A DNA stretch of 40,942 bases, from positions 1-40,942 of the forward strand of contig WAOU01000100.1 in the NCBI GenBank assembly GCA_015521095.1, read 5' to 3'. The translations under genes and the position numbers were made by a program. The stretch is from Desulfurococcales archaeon (GTDB lineage: Archaea; Thermoproteota; Thermoprotei_A; Sulfolobales; Acidilobaceae). The notes below the pieces were generated by a model. It was not told the DNA's origin. It saw nothing but the letters and a program-made list of their open reading frames with translations, and did not search any database. Shown here piece after piece: positions 32,379-40,431 of the stretch (position 1 is its first letter; each line of letters starts with the position of its first letter).

Positions 32379-35300
32379 GTGTGGGAAGGGTTGGCTACCA
32401 GACTCTCACGTGTAAATCCGGAACTGGTTGAAAGACTCAAGAAGATAGAAGAGAAGTGGCAAGAGGAGTGGCAGAAGCATAGAGTCTACGAGGCTGATCC
32501 AGACGAGTCAAAGAAGAAGTTCTTCGTAACATTCCCGTATCCATATGTAAACGCGTTCCCTCACCTAGGGAGCGCGTTTACTGTTCTTAGGGTTGATGTT
32601 ACGGCTCGTTACAAGCGTATGAGAGGATATAATGTTCTCTTCCCGCAGGGCTGGCATGCGACTGGAGGCCCTATCGTTGCAAATGCTCTTCGTCTTAGGG
32701 AAGGAGACGAGAAGATTAGACGACTTCTTTTAATGATGGGCGTTCCTGAGAGTGAGATAGATAAATTTACTGATCCAGCGGAATGGGTTCGATATTTCTC
32801 TAAGGGATGGAAGAGAGATCTCTCCCGTTATGGCATGAGTATAGATTGGAGGAGAGAATTCTATACTACTATGCTGAACCCATTCTATAGTAAGTTTATC
32901 GAGTGGCAGTACTACAAGCTTAAGGAGAAGGGACTGGTTGCTAAAGGAGAGCATCCTGTTGTTTGGTGTCCCCGCGAGAAAAAAGTTGTAGGAGATCATG
33001 ACCGCCCAGACGAGTACGCAGGCATTAGTCCTGTTGAGGCTGTTATTATCAAGTTTAAAGACGTGGATGGATACGTGTATCCTGCGCTTACCTATAGGCC
33101 GGAAACAGTGTTTGGAGTCACGAATATCTGGGTTAATCCGGATGCAGAGTATCTTATTGCGGAAGTTGATGGAGAGACCTGGTATATAAGTGAGTATATG
33201 GCTAGGGAGCTAGCCGATCAGAAGCATGATGTAAAGATACTTGGAAGAGTCTCTGGCAGAGAACTTATTGGTAGAACAGTTAAGTCACCTGTCCAGGATA
33301 AATGGGTTCCAGTACTTCCCGCTAGCTTCGTCGACCCAGATATAGGTACAGGTATAGTTATGAGTGTGCCGGCTCATGCTCCGTTTGATCTCGTGGCATT
33401 AGAGGATCTAAAGAAGTCTCCGGAGATTCTTGAGGAATTCGGTATAGATCCCTCTATTGTAGCCTCTCTAGAACCTATCCCGCTGATTAAGGTTGAGGGC
33501 TATTCACGTGTTCCTGCAAGAGATGCTGTTAAGAAATATGGTATTGTTAGCCAGAAGGACAAGGAGAAGCTCGATAAAGCCACTAAAGAGATCTATACAG
33601 TGGAATTCCACAAAGGTATACTCCTAGATATAACTGGGAGATGGTCCGGTAAACTTGTCTCTGAAGCTAAGGATGATATAATTAGTTGGCTTGTCGAAGA
33701 GAGACTAGCTCTGCGAATCTATACGCTTCCAGAAAGAGTATATTGTAGGTGTGGCGCTAGAACCCATGTTAAACTCGTATCAAACCAATGGTTCCTACTC
33801 TATAGCAATAAGAAATGGAAGGAGCTTGCTCACAAAGCCGTAGACATGATGAACTTCTATCCTGAACAGGCAAGAGAATGGTTCCACAGGATCATCGACT
33901 GGTATAAGGACTGGGCATTTACACATCAGCGAGAACTAGGCACGCCTCTTCCCTGGGATCCTGACTGGGTTGTTGAGAGCCTCTCAGACTCCACAATATA
34001 TATGGCTTATTATACTGTGGCCAAGTATCTCCAGCATCCAGAAATATACGGTATTAAGCCCGAACAATTAATCCCTGAAGTATTTGACTATATCTTCCTA
34101 GGGCGAGGAGACCCAAAAACTGTGTCGGAGAAATCAGGTATACCCGTCCATCTGCTAGAGGCAATGCGGAGAGAATTCACTTACTGGTACCCTGTCGACC
34201 TTCGGATTAGCGGAAAGGATCTAATGCAGAATCATCTCGTGTTCTTCATATTCCATCATACAGCGATATTCCCTGAATCCTACTGGCCTCGTGGAATAGG
34301 TCTTAACGGATGGGTGCTTGTACGCGGAGAAAAGATGTCGAAGAGCAAGGGGAATTTCATACTGCTACGCGATGCCCTGGAAGCATGGGGCGCAGATGCT
34401 ACAAGATGGGCTGAGACACTTGCAGGTGCTGATCCGGGACTAGATGATGCTAATTTCGAGCCCGAAGTCGCAGACAATGCCGTAGAGGAGCTGATCAGCT
34501 GGATGAATTATGCTATAAATAATTATGGAAAGGGAAGAGACGAAAGAGCTCCTATTGATGAATGGTTCGAGAGCGTCCTTAATAGAACGATAATTAAAGT
34601 AACAGAATTAATGGATCAGACGAAGTATAAGACTGCTCTAGTAGAGGGATACTATAATCTACAGTCACAGTTTAAATGGTATCTCAGAAGGGCTGGATCT
34701 CCACACAAAGAACTCCTTAAGCGGTTCATCGAGGTTCAGACGCTCCTTATCGCCCCATTTGCACCCCATGTAGCCGAAGAAATATGGCATGCTATAGGTA
34801 AGGATACATTTATTGTTCTTGAGAAATGGCCTGAGCCAGATCCTAGCAAGATTAACGAGGACATGGAGAAGGCTGAGATGATTGTCCAGAGTCTTCTCGA
34901 AGACGTGAAAGAAATACTAAGACTAGTAAAACATGCTAGGCAAATCTATATTGTTGTCGCCGACGGTTGGAAATATGATCTACTCAACAAGGTAAAGAAC
35001 TATCGAGACTCCGGTATGAAGTTAAGGGATGCTGTAAGAAATGCTATTAGAGAAGTCGAGGTGCCGGACAAGAAGCTTATTGGTAAAATAATTCAGTTAA
35101 TTACTCGGAATCCAGAAATATTGACTAGGTTTGTAGATAGAGATACTGAGTTAAACGTAATAGAATCTGCTAAAGATTTCCTAAAAAGAGAACTGGGAAT
35201 AGAGGTAGTCGTGTTAATAGAAAAAGACGCTAAGGACATTCCTAAGAGTTCTCTTGCAATGCCTGCGAAACCCGCGATTTATGTTGAGACAGGTGATTAG
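32379..35300 (+). CDS. leuS: Leucyl-tRNA synthetase
   Basis: 973 aa, normal for archaeal LeuRS. The HIGH motif is in PYVNAFPHLGSAFTV (61-64) and KMSKS is in GEKMSKSKGN (652-656). The CP1 editing domain is present ('YRPETVFGVTNIWVNPDAEY', and 'GTGIVMSVPAHAPFDLVALE'). A long archaeal C-terminal extension follows. It charges tRNA-Leu in the cytoplasm. Start GTG 32379 may be near-leaderless; TTG 32391 would give 'MATRLSRVNPELVERLKKIE' and is also possible. It is followed after 1 nt by the TatD-like gene. Confidence 0.97.
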   Translation: MWEGLATRLSRVNPELVERLKKIEEKWQEEWQKHRVYEADPDESKKKFFVTFPYPYVNAFPHLGSAFTVLRVDVTARYKRMRGYNVLFPQGWHATGGPIVANALRLREGDEKIRRLLLMMGVPESEIDKFTDPAEWVRYFSKGWKRDLSRYGMSIDWRREFYTTMLNPFYSKFIEWQYYKLKEKGLVAKGEHPVVWCPREKKVVGDHDRPDEYAGISPVEAVIIKFKDVDGYVYPALTYRPETVFGVTNIWVNPDAEYLIAEVDGETWYISEYMARELADQKHDVKILGRVSGRELIGRTVKSPVQDKWVPVLPASFVDPDIGTGIVMSVPAHAPFDLVALEDLKKSPEILEEFGIDPSIVASLEPIPLIKVEGYSRVPARDAVKKYGIVSQKDKEKLDKATKEIYTVEFHKGILLDITGRWSGKLVSEAKDDIISWLVEERLALRIYTLPERVYCRCGARTHVKLVSNQWFLLYSNKKWKELAHKAVDMMNFYPEQAREWFHRIIDWYKDWAFTHQRELGTPLPWDPDWVVESLSDSTIYMAYYTVAKYLQHPEIYGIKPEQLIPEVFDYIFLGRGDPKTVSEKSGIPVHLLEAMRREFTYWYPVDLRISGKDLMQNHLVFFIFHHTAIFPESYWPRGIGLNGWVLVRGEKMSKSKGNFILLRDALEAWGADATRWAETLAGADPGLDDANFEPEVADNAVEELISWMNYAINNYGKGRDERAPIDEWFESVLNRTIIKVTELMDQTKYKTALVEGYYNLQSQFKWYLRRAGSPHKELLKRFIEVQTLLIAPFAPHVAEEIWHAIGKDTFIVLEKWPEPDPSKINEDMEKAEMIVQSLLEDVKEILRLVKHARQIYIVVADGWKYDLLNKVKNYRDSGMKLRDAVRNAIREVEVPDKKLIGKIIQLITRNPEILTRFVDRDTELNVIESAKDFLKRELGIEVVVLIEKDAKDIPKSSLAMPAKPAIYVETGD

Positions 35301-35301
35301 G

Positions 35302-36186
35302 ATGAGTGCTGGAAAGCTTGTGCCAATAGCCGATGGACATTGTCATACAAACCCTGTCAGAGGTATGGGCGCCGAAAAAGTAGCTGAGCGGTTTCGTGCT
35401 CAGGGAGGATGGTTTATTGCGCTCGTGGCGCTGTCACCGTGGGCCTATAGTATAGAGTTTACTGGTCTGGATTCATATAAGGAAATGATAGAGATACATA
35501 TCAGAGAATGTATGAATGCTAGTAAAGCAGGTCTCGAGACAGCTTGTCTGGCAGGTTTTCATCCGGCCGATGTAGATAAGTTAATAGATAAGTATAGAAT
35601 GAAGCCTATCGACGTGCTTGAGCTTGGTAAAAACGTGCTAGAATATGTTGCTTCCTTGTGTAATGAAGGAGTTCTCGACGGTATAGGCGAGGTAGGGAGA
35701 CAGCATTATAAGACGTTTAGTTATCGGGCTGTTATTTCACAGTACCTCATGGAGTATGCCTTAGAGCTTGCCCGTGATCATGGTTGCGTGGTCCATCTCC
35801 ATTTAGAGCAAGAAGGTGAAACTACGCTTAGACTAGTTGATATGCCGGCTACGAAGATAGGATTGGCTCCTGAAGCGAAGAGACGAATAGTTTTCCACCA
35901 CTCAAAGCCGAGTCTTGCTATTCTAGCCAATAGATATGGTTATAGCAGTACTGTTCCCGGAACTCCTCAGCTAACTACAAGGGTACTAGGGAAAATTGAT
36001 CCTGTGTTCGTTCTTGAAAGCGATTTTATCGATGATCCAGCTAGGCCTGGAGCAGTGGTTTATCCGTGGATAATGGCTGATACTGTGCAGAGGCTTGTTG
36101 CTCATCGTTCGGTAGATGAAGAATACCTGTATAGAATTAATGTTGATAACGTCGAGAAGATCTATGGCGTAGTTTATCGGAGATAG
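35302..36186 (+). CDS. TatD-like metal-dependent hydrolase
   Basis: 294 aa from ATG 35302, with AGGTGAT within the end of leuS. The TIM-barrel metal ligands of TatD are all present: HxH at 13 and 15 (ADGHCHTNP), Glu in 'DGIGEVGRQHYKTF', His in 'GCVVHLHLEQEG', His in 'IVFHHSKP' and Asp in 'LESDFIDD'. TatD proteins are Mg-dependent deoxyribonucleases or tRNA-related hydrolases; which applies here is unknown. The 1-nt distance from leuS suggests it belongs with tRNA metabolism, which is inference. Confidence 0.85.
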   Translation: MSAGKLVPIADGHCHTNPVRGMGAEKVAERFRAQGGWFIALVALSPWAYSIEFTGLDSYKEMIEIHIRECMNASKAGLETACLAGFHPADVDKLIDKYRMKPIDVLELGKNVLEYVASLCNEGVLDGIGEVGRQHYKTFSYRAVISQYLMEYALELARDHGCVVHLHLEQEGETTLRLVDMPATKIGLAPEAKRRIVFHHSKPSLAILANRYGYSSTVPGTPQLTTRVLGKIDPVFVLESDFIDDPARPGAVVYPWIMADTVQRLVAHRSVDEEYLYRINVDNVEKIYGVVYRR

Positions 36187-36193
36187 TATGGTC

Positions 36194-37462
36194 TCAGAAC
36201 ATTACGACTCTGAGCACTTCTTTTTCGTCTAGCTTCTCTGCAACCATATAGCTGTGAGATACTTCTCTCAGCACAGGATTGTCTCCTTGTATCATTACAG
36301 TATGCAGTCTGAATCCTCCTCTTGATATGATTCCTTTTAAGATGTGTTTTGATAGTTTGTCTTCCCCGTCAGTGATTAGTACAACGTCCGAGACTCCTTT
36401 GACAGAGGAGGATAAGAGGTCAGAGGAGGCTGTAGCCAATGCTTTTACTATGTCTGTCCCGCCTCCTGCTTTTACGGTGCCTAGGTATTTGATTAGATCA
36501 ATTGCCTTGCGTTGATACATTGTGTATGGGATGTTGATTCTATCATATACTATGGAGTCGAAGAACCTAGCATAGAAGTTCCTGCCCTGGCCCCGAGACT
36601 TGATAAATAGTGCTAGAGCCACTGCTCTAGCCCAGTCCATTTTGGTACCTGACATGCTTCCGCTTTTATCCAGGAGAACATATATGGAGCCGTGGGATCC
36701 CGGTAGTTCTTTTCGGTAGAGTAGGAGGCGTGAGTTTACAAGCTCTACTAGGAATAGGATCTCTGGAAATGCTAGTCTGGAGGGATGTACTCGTTCTAGA
36801 TCGCCCCCTATTTCTAGACTCGTTATCCATCCTCTCGAGGCCCTTACAGTATGTCTTGTAGATATTTTCGATACCTCGATGCTTCTGAGTAGTTCGAGTA
36901 TCTTTGCTATGTCTGTGTTCCTAGCGAGCTCTAGAATTTCTTCAAGTACATTTTCGAATTGTAGTGTTGATGCTCTTCCTGCTCCCGTTTTTGCTAGAAG
37001 TTGTTTAATATTGGAGGCATTTCTTGCTATCTTTGATGTATCCATCATTGCTCTTGAAACGGCTTCTTTCAGCTTCTCTTTTTCACTGCTACTTCTATCC
37101 CTCGAGCTTTTACGTGGCATTGAGAGTTCTCGTATGAGTCGTTCGAGGAAGACGCTTGCTGCAATGGTGCTTATTGTCTTGTCGGCTACTGTGAGGGGTT
37201 TTACTTTCCATATTGCCGGTTCTCTGAGCATTGCTTGGAGTATTGAGTACTGTTCTATGTATGGTTCTGGGATATTTCTACGTAGTCTAGGATAGGGGAG
37301 ATAGAAAGTATAGAACAGGTCCGCGGCGAATTGCTGGTTCATAAGGTTGTGTCTTATTTTCTTTTTTCCCAGTAGTTTTATCGTATAGTGGAGTACTTGT
37401 TCTCCTCTGTATTCGTATACGATGTCTGTTGTTATTCCTTCGATTAGGCTTTGTATTTCCAC
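36194..37462 (-). CDS. VWA-domain protein (ViaA/CoxE-like)
   Basis: 422 aa. The N-terminal helical region (~1-240) includes a Ser/Arg/Glu-rich stretch at ~118-130. The C-terminal VWA domain has a complete MIDAS: DKSGSMSG (265-272), GGTD and 'VLITDGEDKLSKHI'. Start is GTG 37462 with GGGG upstream. It lies ~53 nt downstream of a MoxR-family ATPase, the classic MoxR-VWA pairing (as in RavA-ViaA), thought to act as chaperones for metal-cofactor or stress proteins. The partner complex is not visible here. Confidence 0.88.
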   Translation of the reverse strand: MEIQSLIEGITTDIVYEYRGEQVLHYTIKLLGKKKIRHNLMNQQFAADLFYTFYLPYPRLRRNIPEPYIEQYSILQAMLREPAIWKVKPLTVADKTISTIAASVFLERLIRELSMPRKSSRDRSSSEKEKLKEAVSRAMMDTSKIARNASNIKQLLAKTGAGRASTLQFENVLEEILELARNTDIAKILELLRSIEVSKISTRHTVRASRGWITSLEIGGDLERVHPSRLAFPEILFLVELVNSRLLLYRKELPGSHGSIYVLLDKSGSMSGTKMDWARAVALALFIKSRGQGRNFYARFFDSIVYDRINIPYTMYQRKAIDLIKYLGTVKAGGGTDIVKALATASSDLLSSSVKGVSDVVLITDGEDKLSKHILKGIISRGGFRLHTVMIQGDNPVLREVSHSYMVAEKLDEKEVLRVVMF

Positions 37463-37515
37463 TATTTGTCCCCGTAGCGTCTCAGCATTAACATAATTAT
37501 GATTGTCCGGCCTGC

Positions 37516-38649
37516 TTACATGTTTAGCTTCATCATAACGAGGTTTATGAGGTTATCTATTTCTTCTAGAAGCTCTGTTGCTGACGTTATTACTTTTTCG
37601 TCTTCTATATCCGATGCTAGTGCTTTTACTTTTTCTTTTAGTGACTTGAGAGTTCTATAGTAGTCTATAAGTCGTGGATCGAAGGACTGTAGTTTGTTTA
37701 TTTCTGTTGCCATGGTTTCGAGGCTGGCTTGGAGATCTTCGAATTCTCTGAGGACTCTGTCACTTGTTTTTAGTTCTTCGAATAATATTATTTTTATTTT
37801 TTCGAATTCCTCGGGATCACGTGGCACTGTATACTTGAGGACGTAAAGGTCGTCCATTGTGGCAGTTTTTCTACCATGTATTAGTGCGTGGGCTGCGATT
37901 GCTTTGAGGATTTTTCCTTTTCTTCTATCTGTGATATGTAGGCCTTTTTCTTCGAGTGCTAGGTATAGTTTGATTAGCTTGTTCTTTATTGGTTGTATAT
38001 TTATGTCGTATATCTTCTTGCTGTATTCTTCTAGTTCTTTTATGCTTATGAGAGGTGTTGGGGACGTGTAGCCGTTTTTCTCTATTAACCATGCTTTGTC
38101 TAGTAGTGCGTCCCAGTATTCTGAGTCTAATGGGTTTACTATGTGTCTGTAGAGGAATCTATCGTAGAGTGCTTCTAGTTCTGGTTCTGTTGGAGTGGTG
38201 TTTGATGCTCCTATGATTGTCCAGATGTTTGTTTTGATTTCTCCGTATCCGTCGTATACTATTCTTTCCTGCATGACGCTTAGTAGAGAGTTTAATACTG
38301 CGCTGTTTGCGTTGAATATCTCGTCTAGGAATGCTATTTCTGCTTCTGGGAGTTTGCCACGTGTTATACGCTTGTATCGTCCTTCTTTTAGGGCGTTGAT
38401 GTCTATTGGGCCTAGTAGTTCGCTTGGCTCTGTGAATTTCGTTAGTAGATATTTGAAGTATTTTGCGTCTATTAGGCTGGCTAGTCTTCTTGCTAGGGCG
38501 CTTTTTCCTGTTCCTGGCTCTCCTATGAGTAGGACGTGTTCTTTAGTTATGACTCCCATTACTAGTAGAAGTGCTTCTTCTCTTCTTCCTACGAATGGTT
38601 CTGCGAGGTTGTTTATGAGTTCTTGTAGTCTTGTTGTCTGATTCTGCAA
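37516..38649 (-). CDS. MoxR-family AAA+ ATPase (RavA-like)
   Basis: 377 aa from TTG 38649 (GGGGG upstream). The AAA core holds Walker A GEPGTGKS (43-50), Walker B 'EIAFLDEIFNANSAVLNSLL' (about 104-123) and sensor 1 in 'IIGASNTTP', followed by a lid. Residues ~290-377 form a coiled-coil-like C-terminal region. MoxR ATPases remodel or assemble protein complexes with a VWA partner, here the next gene. Divergent from cytidine deaminase with a 61-nt gap. Confidence 0.9.
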   Translation of the reverse strand: MQNQTTRLQELINNLAEPFVGRREEALLLVMGVITKEHVLLIGEPGTGKSALARRLASLIDAKYFKYLLTKFTEPSELLGPIDINALKEGRYKRITRGKLPEAEIAFLDEIFNANSAVLNSLLSVMQERIVYDGYGEIKTNIWTIIGASNTTPTEPELEALYDRFLYRHIVNPLDSEYWDALLDKAWLIEKNGYTSPTPLISIKELEEYSKKIYDINIQPIKNKLIKLYLALEEKGLHITDRRKGKILKAIAAHALIHGRKTATMDDLYVLKYTVPRDPEEFEKIKIILFEELKTSDRVLREFEDLQASLETMATEINKLQSFDPRLIDYYRTLKSLKEKVKALASDIEDEKVITSATELLEEIDNLINLVMMKLNM

Positions 38650-38710
38650 CTTGTTCCCCCTTCAAGTCTTAAACGTTTCAAAGTTAATGATATTATGCAG
38701 GGGATACATA

Positions 38711-39109
38711 TTGGAGTGTAGTGTTCCTCGTGATATGCTTTTAATGGCTAGATCTTTTATTGAGAACTCGTATTCTCCTTATTCTAAGTTTAGAGTTGTG
38801 TCTGTTGTGAGGGCTGGTTCTGGGAAGCTTTATCCGGGGGTGAATGTTGAGAATTCCTCTTATGGATTGACTATTTGTGCTGAACGTGTTGCTGTGTTTA
38901 ATGCTGTTTTGAACGGAGAGAGGAGTATTTTGGAGGTTCTAGTTGCTTCGGACAAGGTTCTTCCGTATCCGTGTGGTGCTTGTCTCCAGGTAGTCTCTGA
39001 GTTTGGGAATGATGATACCTTGTTCTATATTGTTGCTCTTGAGACGGGCGAGTATCGTTGTTTTAGGTTAAAGGATCTTCTCCCTTATAGGTTCAGGCTT
39101 TATGAGTGA
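38711..39109 (+). CDS. cdd: Cytidine deaminase
   Basis: 132 aa from TTG 38711, with AGGGGAT ~6 nt upstream; in-frame sequence upstream is rejected. It is a tetrameric-type cytidine deaminase: ligands Cys56 with Glu58 (TICAERV), and Cys88 and Cys91 (PCGACLQV) bind zinc, and the Glu is the proton shuttle. It converts cytidine to uridine in pyrimidine salvage. Length and motifs are full. Its stop codon is overlapped on the minus strand by the 3' end of a C/D box RNA. Confidence 0.92.
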   Translation: MECSVPRDMLLMARSFIENSYSPYSKFRVVSVVRAGSGKLYPGVNVENSSYGLTICAERVAVFNAVLNGERSILEVLVASDKVLPYPCGACLQVVSEFGNDDTLFYIVALETGEYRCFRLKDLLPYRFRLYE

Positions 39110-39175
39110 GGCGGTCAATGGAGTAACCTCTCATCATGCACTGTGCAGCTGAAACCGTTGTTATCATCCCGCCTC
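39108..39175 (-). ncRNA. C/D box sRNA antisense to the cdd-ssb intergenic region
   Basis: On the minus strand, reading 5' to 3': stem GAGGCGG, then C box ATGATAA, a 12-nt guide (CAACGGTTTCAG), D' CTGC, a 7-nt spacer, a perfect C' ATGATGA, and a 12-nt guide (GAGGTTACTCCA). The D box is TTGA (one base from CTGA), followed by CCGCCTC, which pairs fully with the 5' stem. Both guides are exactly 12 nt and the stem has 7 bp. D is degenerate, which lowers confidence slightly. Targets are not assigned. It overlaps the cdd stop codon by 2 nt and lies in the ssb leader region. Confidence 0.78.
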
Positions 39176-39237
39176 CTCCTTTCATAGGTTTATTCTGGGG
39201 ATTTGTTATTCCTTTGCGTGTTTTCTTGTCCAATACA

Positions 39238-39246
39238 TTTATTATC
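39238..39246 (+). promoter_or_regulatory. Candidate TATA box of ssb
   Basis: TTTATTAT lies ~55 nt before the TTG start, giving a leader of ~30 nt with GAGGA. Confidence 0.35.
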
Positions 39247-39294
39247 TCTATTAGTGTCATTGTTTCACTGCAATCGAGAAGAGGAAGAAGAATC

Positions 39295-39723
39295 TTGAGC
39301 GAAGAGCAAGAGAGGAAGGTTCTCGACCTTAAAGAGGGAGAGGACAACGTTAAGGTTCGTGTTCGTGTACTGGAAACATCTGATCCGAAGGTTATACAGA
39401 CTCGTAAGGGTCCTAAGACTATAAGCGAGGCTATTGTCGGCGACGAGACTGGAAGGATAAAGCTTACTTTATGGGGTAAGCATGCTGGTACGCTGAAGAA
39501 GGGTGATGCAGTCGAGATTAGTGGTGCTTGGACTACACAGTACCGTGGCAAGGTTCAGATTAATGTCGGATATAAGGGAGAGATTAAGCAGGTTGAGGAT
39601 GAGAGTGTTCCTGGAGAATCGGATGTTCCTGAGTCTATGCCTGAGGCGGAGAATCCTTTCCAGTACAGGAGGAGAAACTACAGGTCGCAGGGATACGGAT
39701 ACAGTGGGAGAAGCTATAAGTAA
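39295..39723 (+). CDS. ssb: Crenarchaeal single-stranded DNA-binding protein (SSB)
   Basis: 142 aa from TTG 39295 (GAGGA upstream); the frame extends back ~50 codons as an unrelated hydrophobic stretch and is rejected. It follows the Sulfolobus SSB closely: 'KVRVRVLETSDPKVIQTRKG', 'TISEAIVGDETGRIKLTLWG' with the Trp, and 'ISGAWTTQYRGKVQINVGYK' with the second Trp and aromatic residues. One OB fold is followed by an acidic linker and an Arg/Tyr/Gly tail. It coats ssDNA in replication and repair. The length is close to the Sulfolobus protein. Confidence 0.95.
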   Translation: MSEEQERKVLDLKEGEDNVKVRVRVLETSDPKVIQTRKGPKTISEAIVGDETGRIKLTLWGKHAGTLKKGDAVEISGAWTTQYRGKVQINVGYKGEIKQVEDESVPGESDVPESMPEAENPFQYRRRNYRSQGYGYSGRSYK

Positions 39724-39779
39724 TTCTATTCCCTGTCCTTGCTAGGATATAAATTAAACATGAATTATTTCTCTTAATA

Positions 39780-39812
39780 TCATTTTCTGCTTTGCTCTTT
39801 GTTTTCTTTCGT
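39780..39812 (+). terminator. Pyrimidine-rich terminator after ssb
   Basis: About 55 nt after the ssb stop the plus strand becomes T-rich (CATTTTCTGCTTTGCTC, then TTTGTTTTCTTTC), typical of archaeal termination. It is part of the 309-nt gene-free stretch 39724-40032. Confidence 0.5.
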
Positions 39813-39865
39813 AATTATTGTAATTATTAGAAGTATGTGTGTATTGTCTTTGTCTTTTGATTAGA

Positions 39866-39931
39866 GGGGTCAGCGCCGGTGGAGGCCGCTCATCGTCCTT
39901 TTACTCGCAGACGTGCAAATAACATCATCCC
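39866..39931 (-). ncRNA. C/D box sRNA between ssb and cren7
   Basis: On the minus strand: stem GGG, C box ATGATGT, guide TATTTGCACGT, D' CTGC, a 10-nt spacer, C' ACGATGA (one mismatch to consensus), a GC-rich 16-nt guide region, D box CTGA, then CCCC pairing with GGG. It is a GC-rich island in AT-rich intergenic DNA, as expected for structured RNA in a hyperthermophile. The second guide is longer than the usual 12 nt, so this is less certain than the other two sRNAs. Targets are not assigned. Confidence 0.68.
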
Positions 39932-40032
39932 ATGTAGAGTTAGATAATTTGTGTGGGGTTAATGTATGGAGTTGTTTTGTACTACGTGTTAGAGAAGGGA
40001 AATATGAGTAAAAAGAATGTGAATGTTTATGG

Positions 40033-40245
40033 TTATTTTATTTCGGGATAATCGTCTGGTACCTTTGCTCTGAATGGTTTACCTGTCTTGGGACTCTTAA
40101 AAAGTCCTATTTTGACGCCTTTTCTTCCTCTGCTCTTTGGAGCTAGGAGCCATACTTTTATTGGGACTAGTTCAACTTCTTCTCCTGTTGTTGGATCTCT
40201 TACTTTAACTGGTTTTGGCTTTGCTGTTTTCTTTTTTCTTGGCAT
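40033..40245 (-). CDS. creN7: Chromatin protein Cren7
   Basis: 70 aa: a Lys-rich start, then '[20 protein letters not shown]', '[20 protein letters not shown]' and the ending '[16 protein letters not shown]'. These match Cren7, the crenarchaeal DNA-bending chromatin protein with an SH3-like fold that inserts hydrophobic side chains into the minor groove. It is slightly longer than the usual ~60 aa owing to a basic N-terminal extension. The ATG is preceded by AGGTGAGAT. The upstream ~185 nt contain two dyads. Confidence 0.95.
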   Translation of the reverse strand: MPRKKKTAKPKPVKVRDPTTGEEVELVPIKVWLLAPKSRGRKGVKIGLFKSPKTGKPFRAKVPDDYPEIK

Positions 40246-40351
40246 AGGATCTCACCTGGATATTTGATGTTCTTCATATAATTTTACCATTATCTATCAT
40301 TATTAAATGTTATTGGTATAGTTGAATACTATATTAGCAGAAATAGGCCGT

Positions 40352-40400
40352 ATCCTTTAACTCTTGTTAAAGGATTTCTTTAGTTATAAGGAAATAACTA
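40352..40400. repeat. Two inverted repeats between the Cys-rich gene and cren7
   Basis: ATCCTTTAAC (40352-40361) and GTTAAAGGAT (40366-40375) form a 10-bp perfect dyad around a 4-nt centre. TAGTTAT (40381-40387) and ATAACTA (40394-40400) form a 7-bp dyad around 6 nt. They could be operator sites, or RNA hairpins after the upstream gene on the minus strand. No long U-tract follows. Confidence 0.6.
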
Positions 40401-40431
40401 TATGGACGGATTGTTCTGTAATAGGAGGGTT

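Noticed and set aside
33847..33865. ATGATGA followed by CTGA within leuS
   Set aside because: The spacing is only 9 nt, there is no C' or stem, and the sequence is explained by conserved LeuRS codons.
39136..39294. Longer N-terminus for SSB with a hydrophobic stretch
   Set aside because: The extra ~53 codons are unlike any SSB and cover a C/D sRNA on the other strand. TTG 39295 with GAGGA gives the family start.
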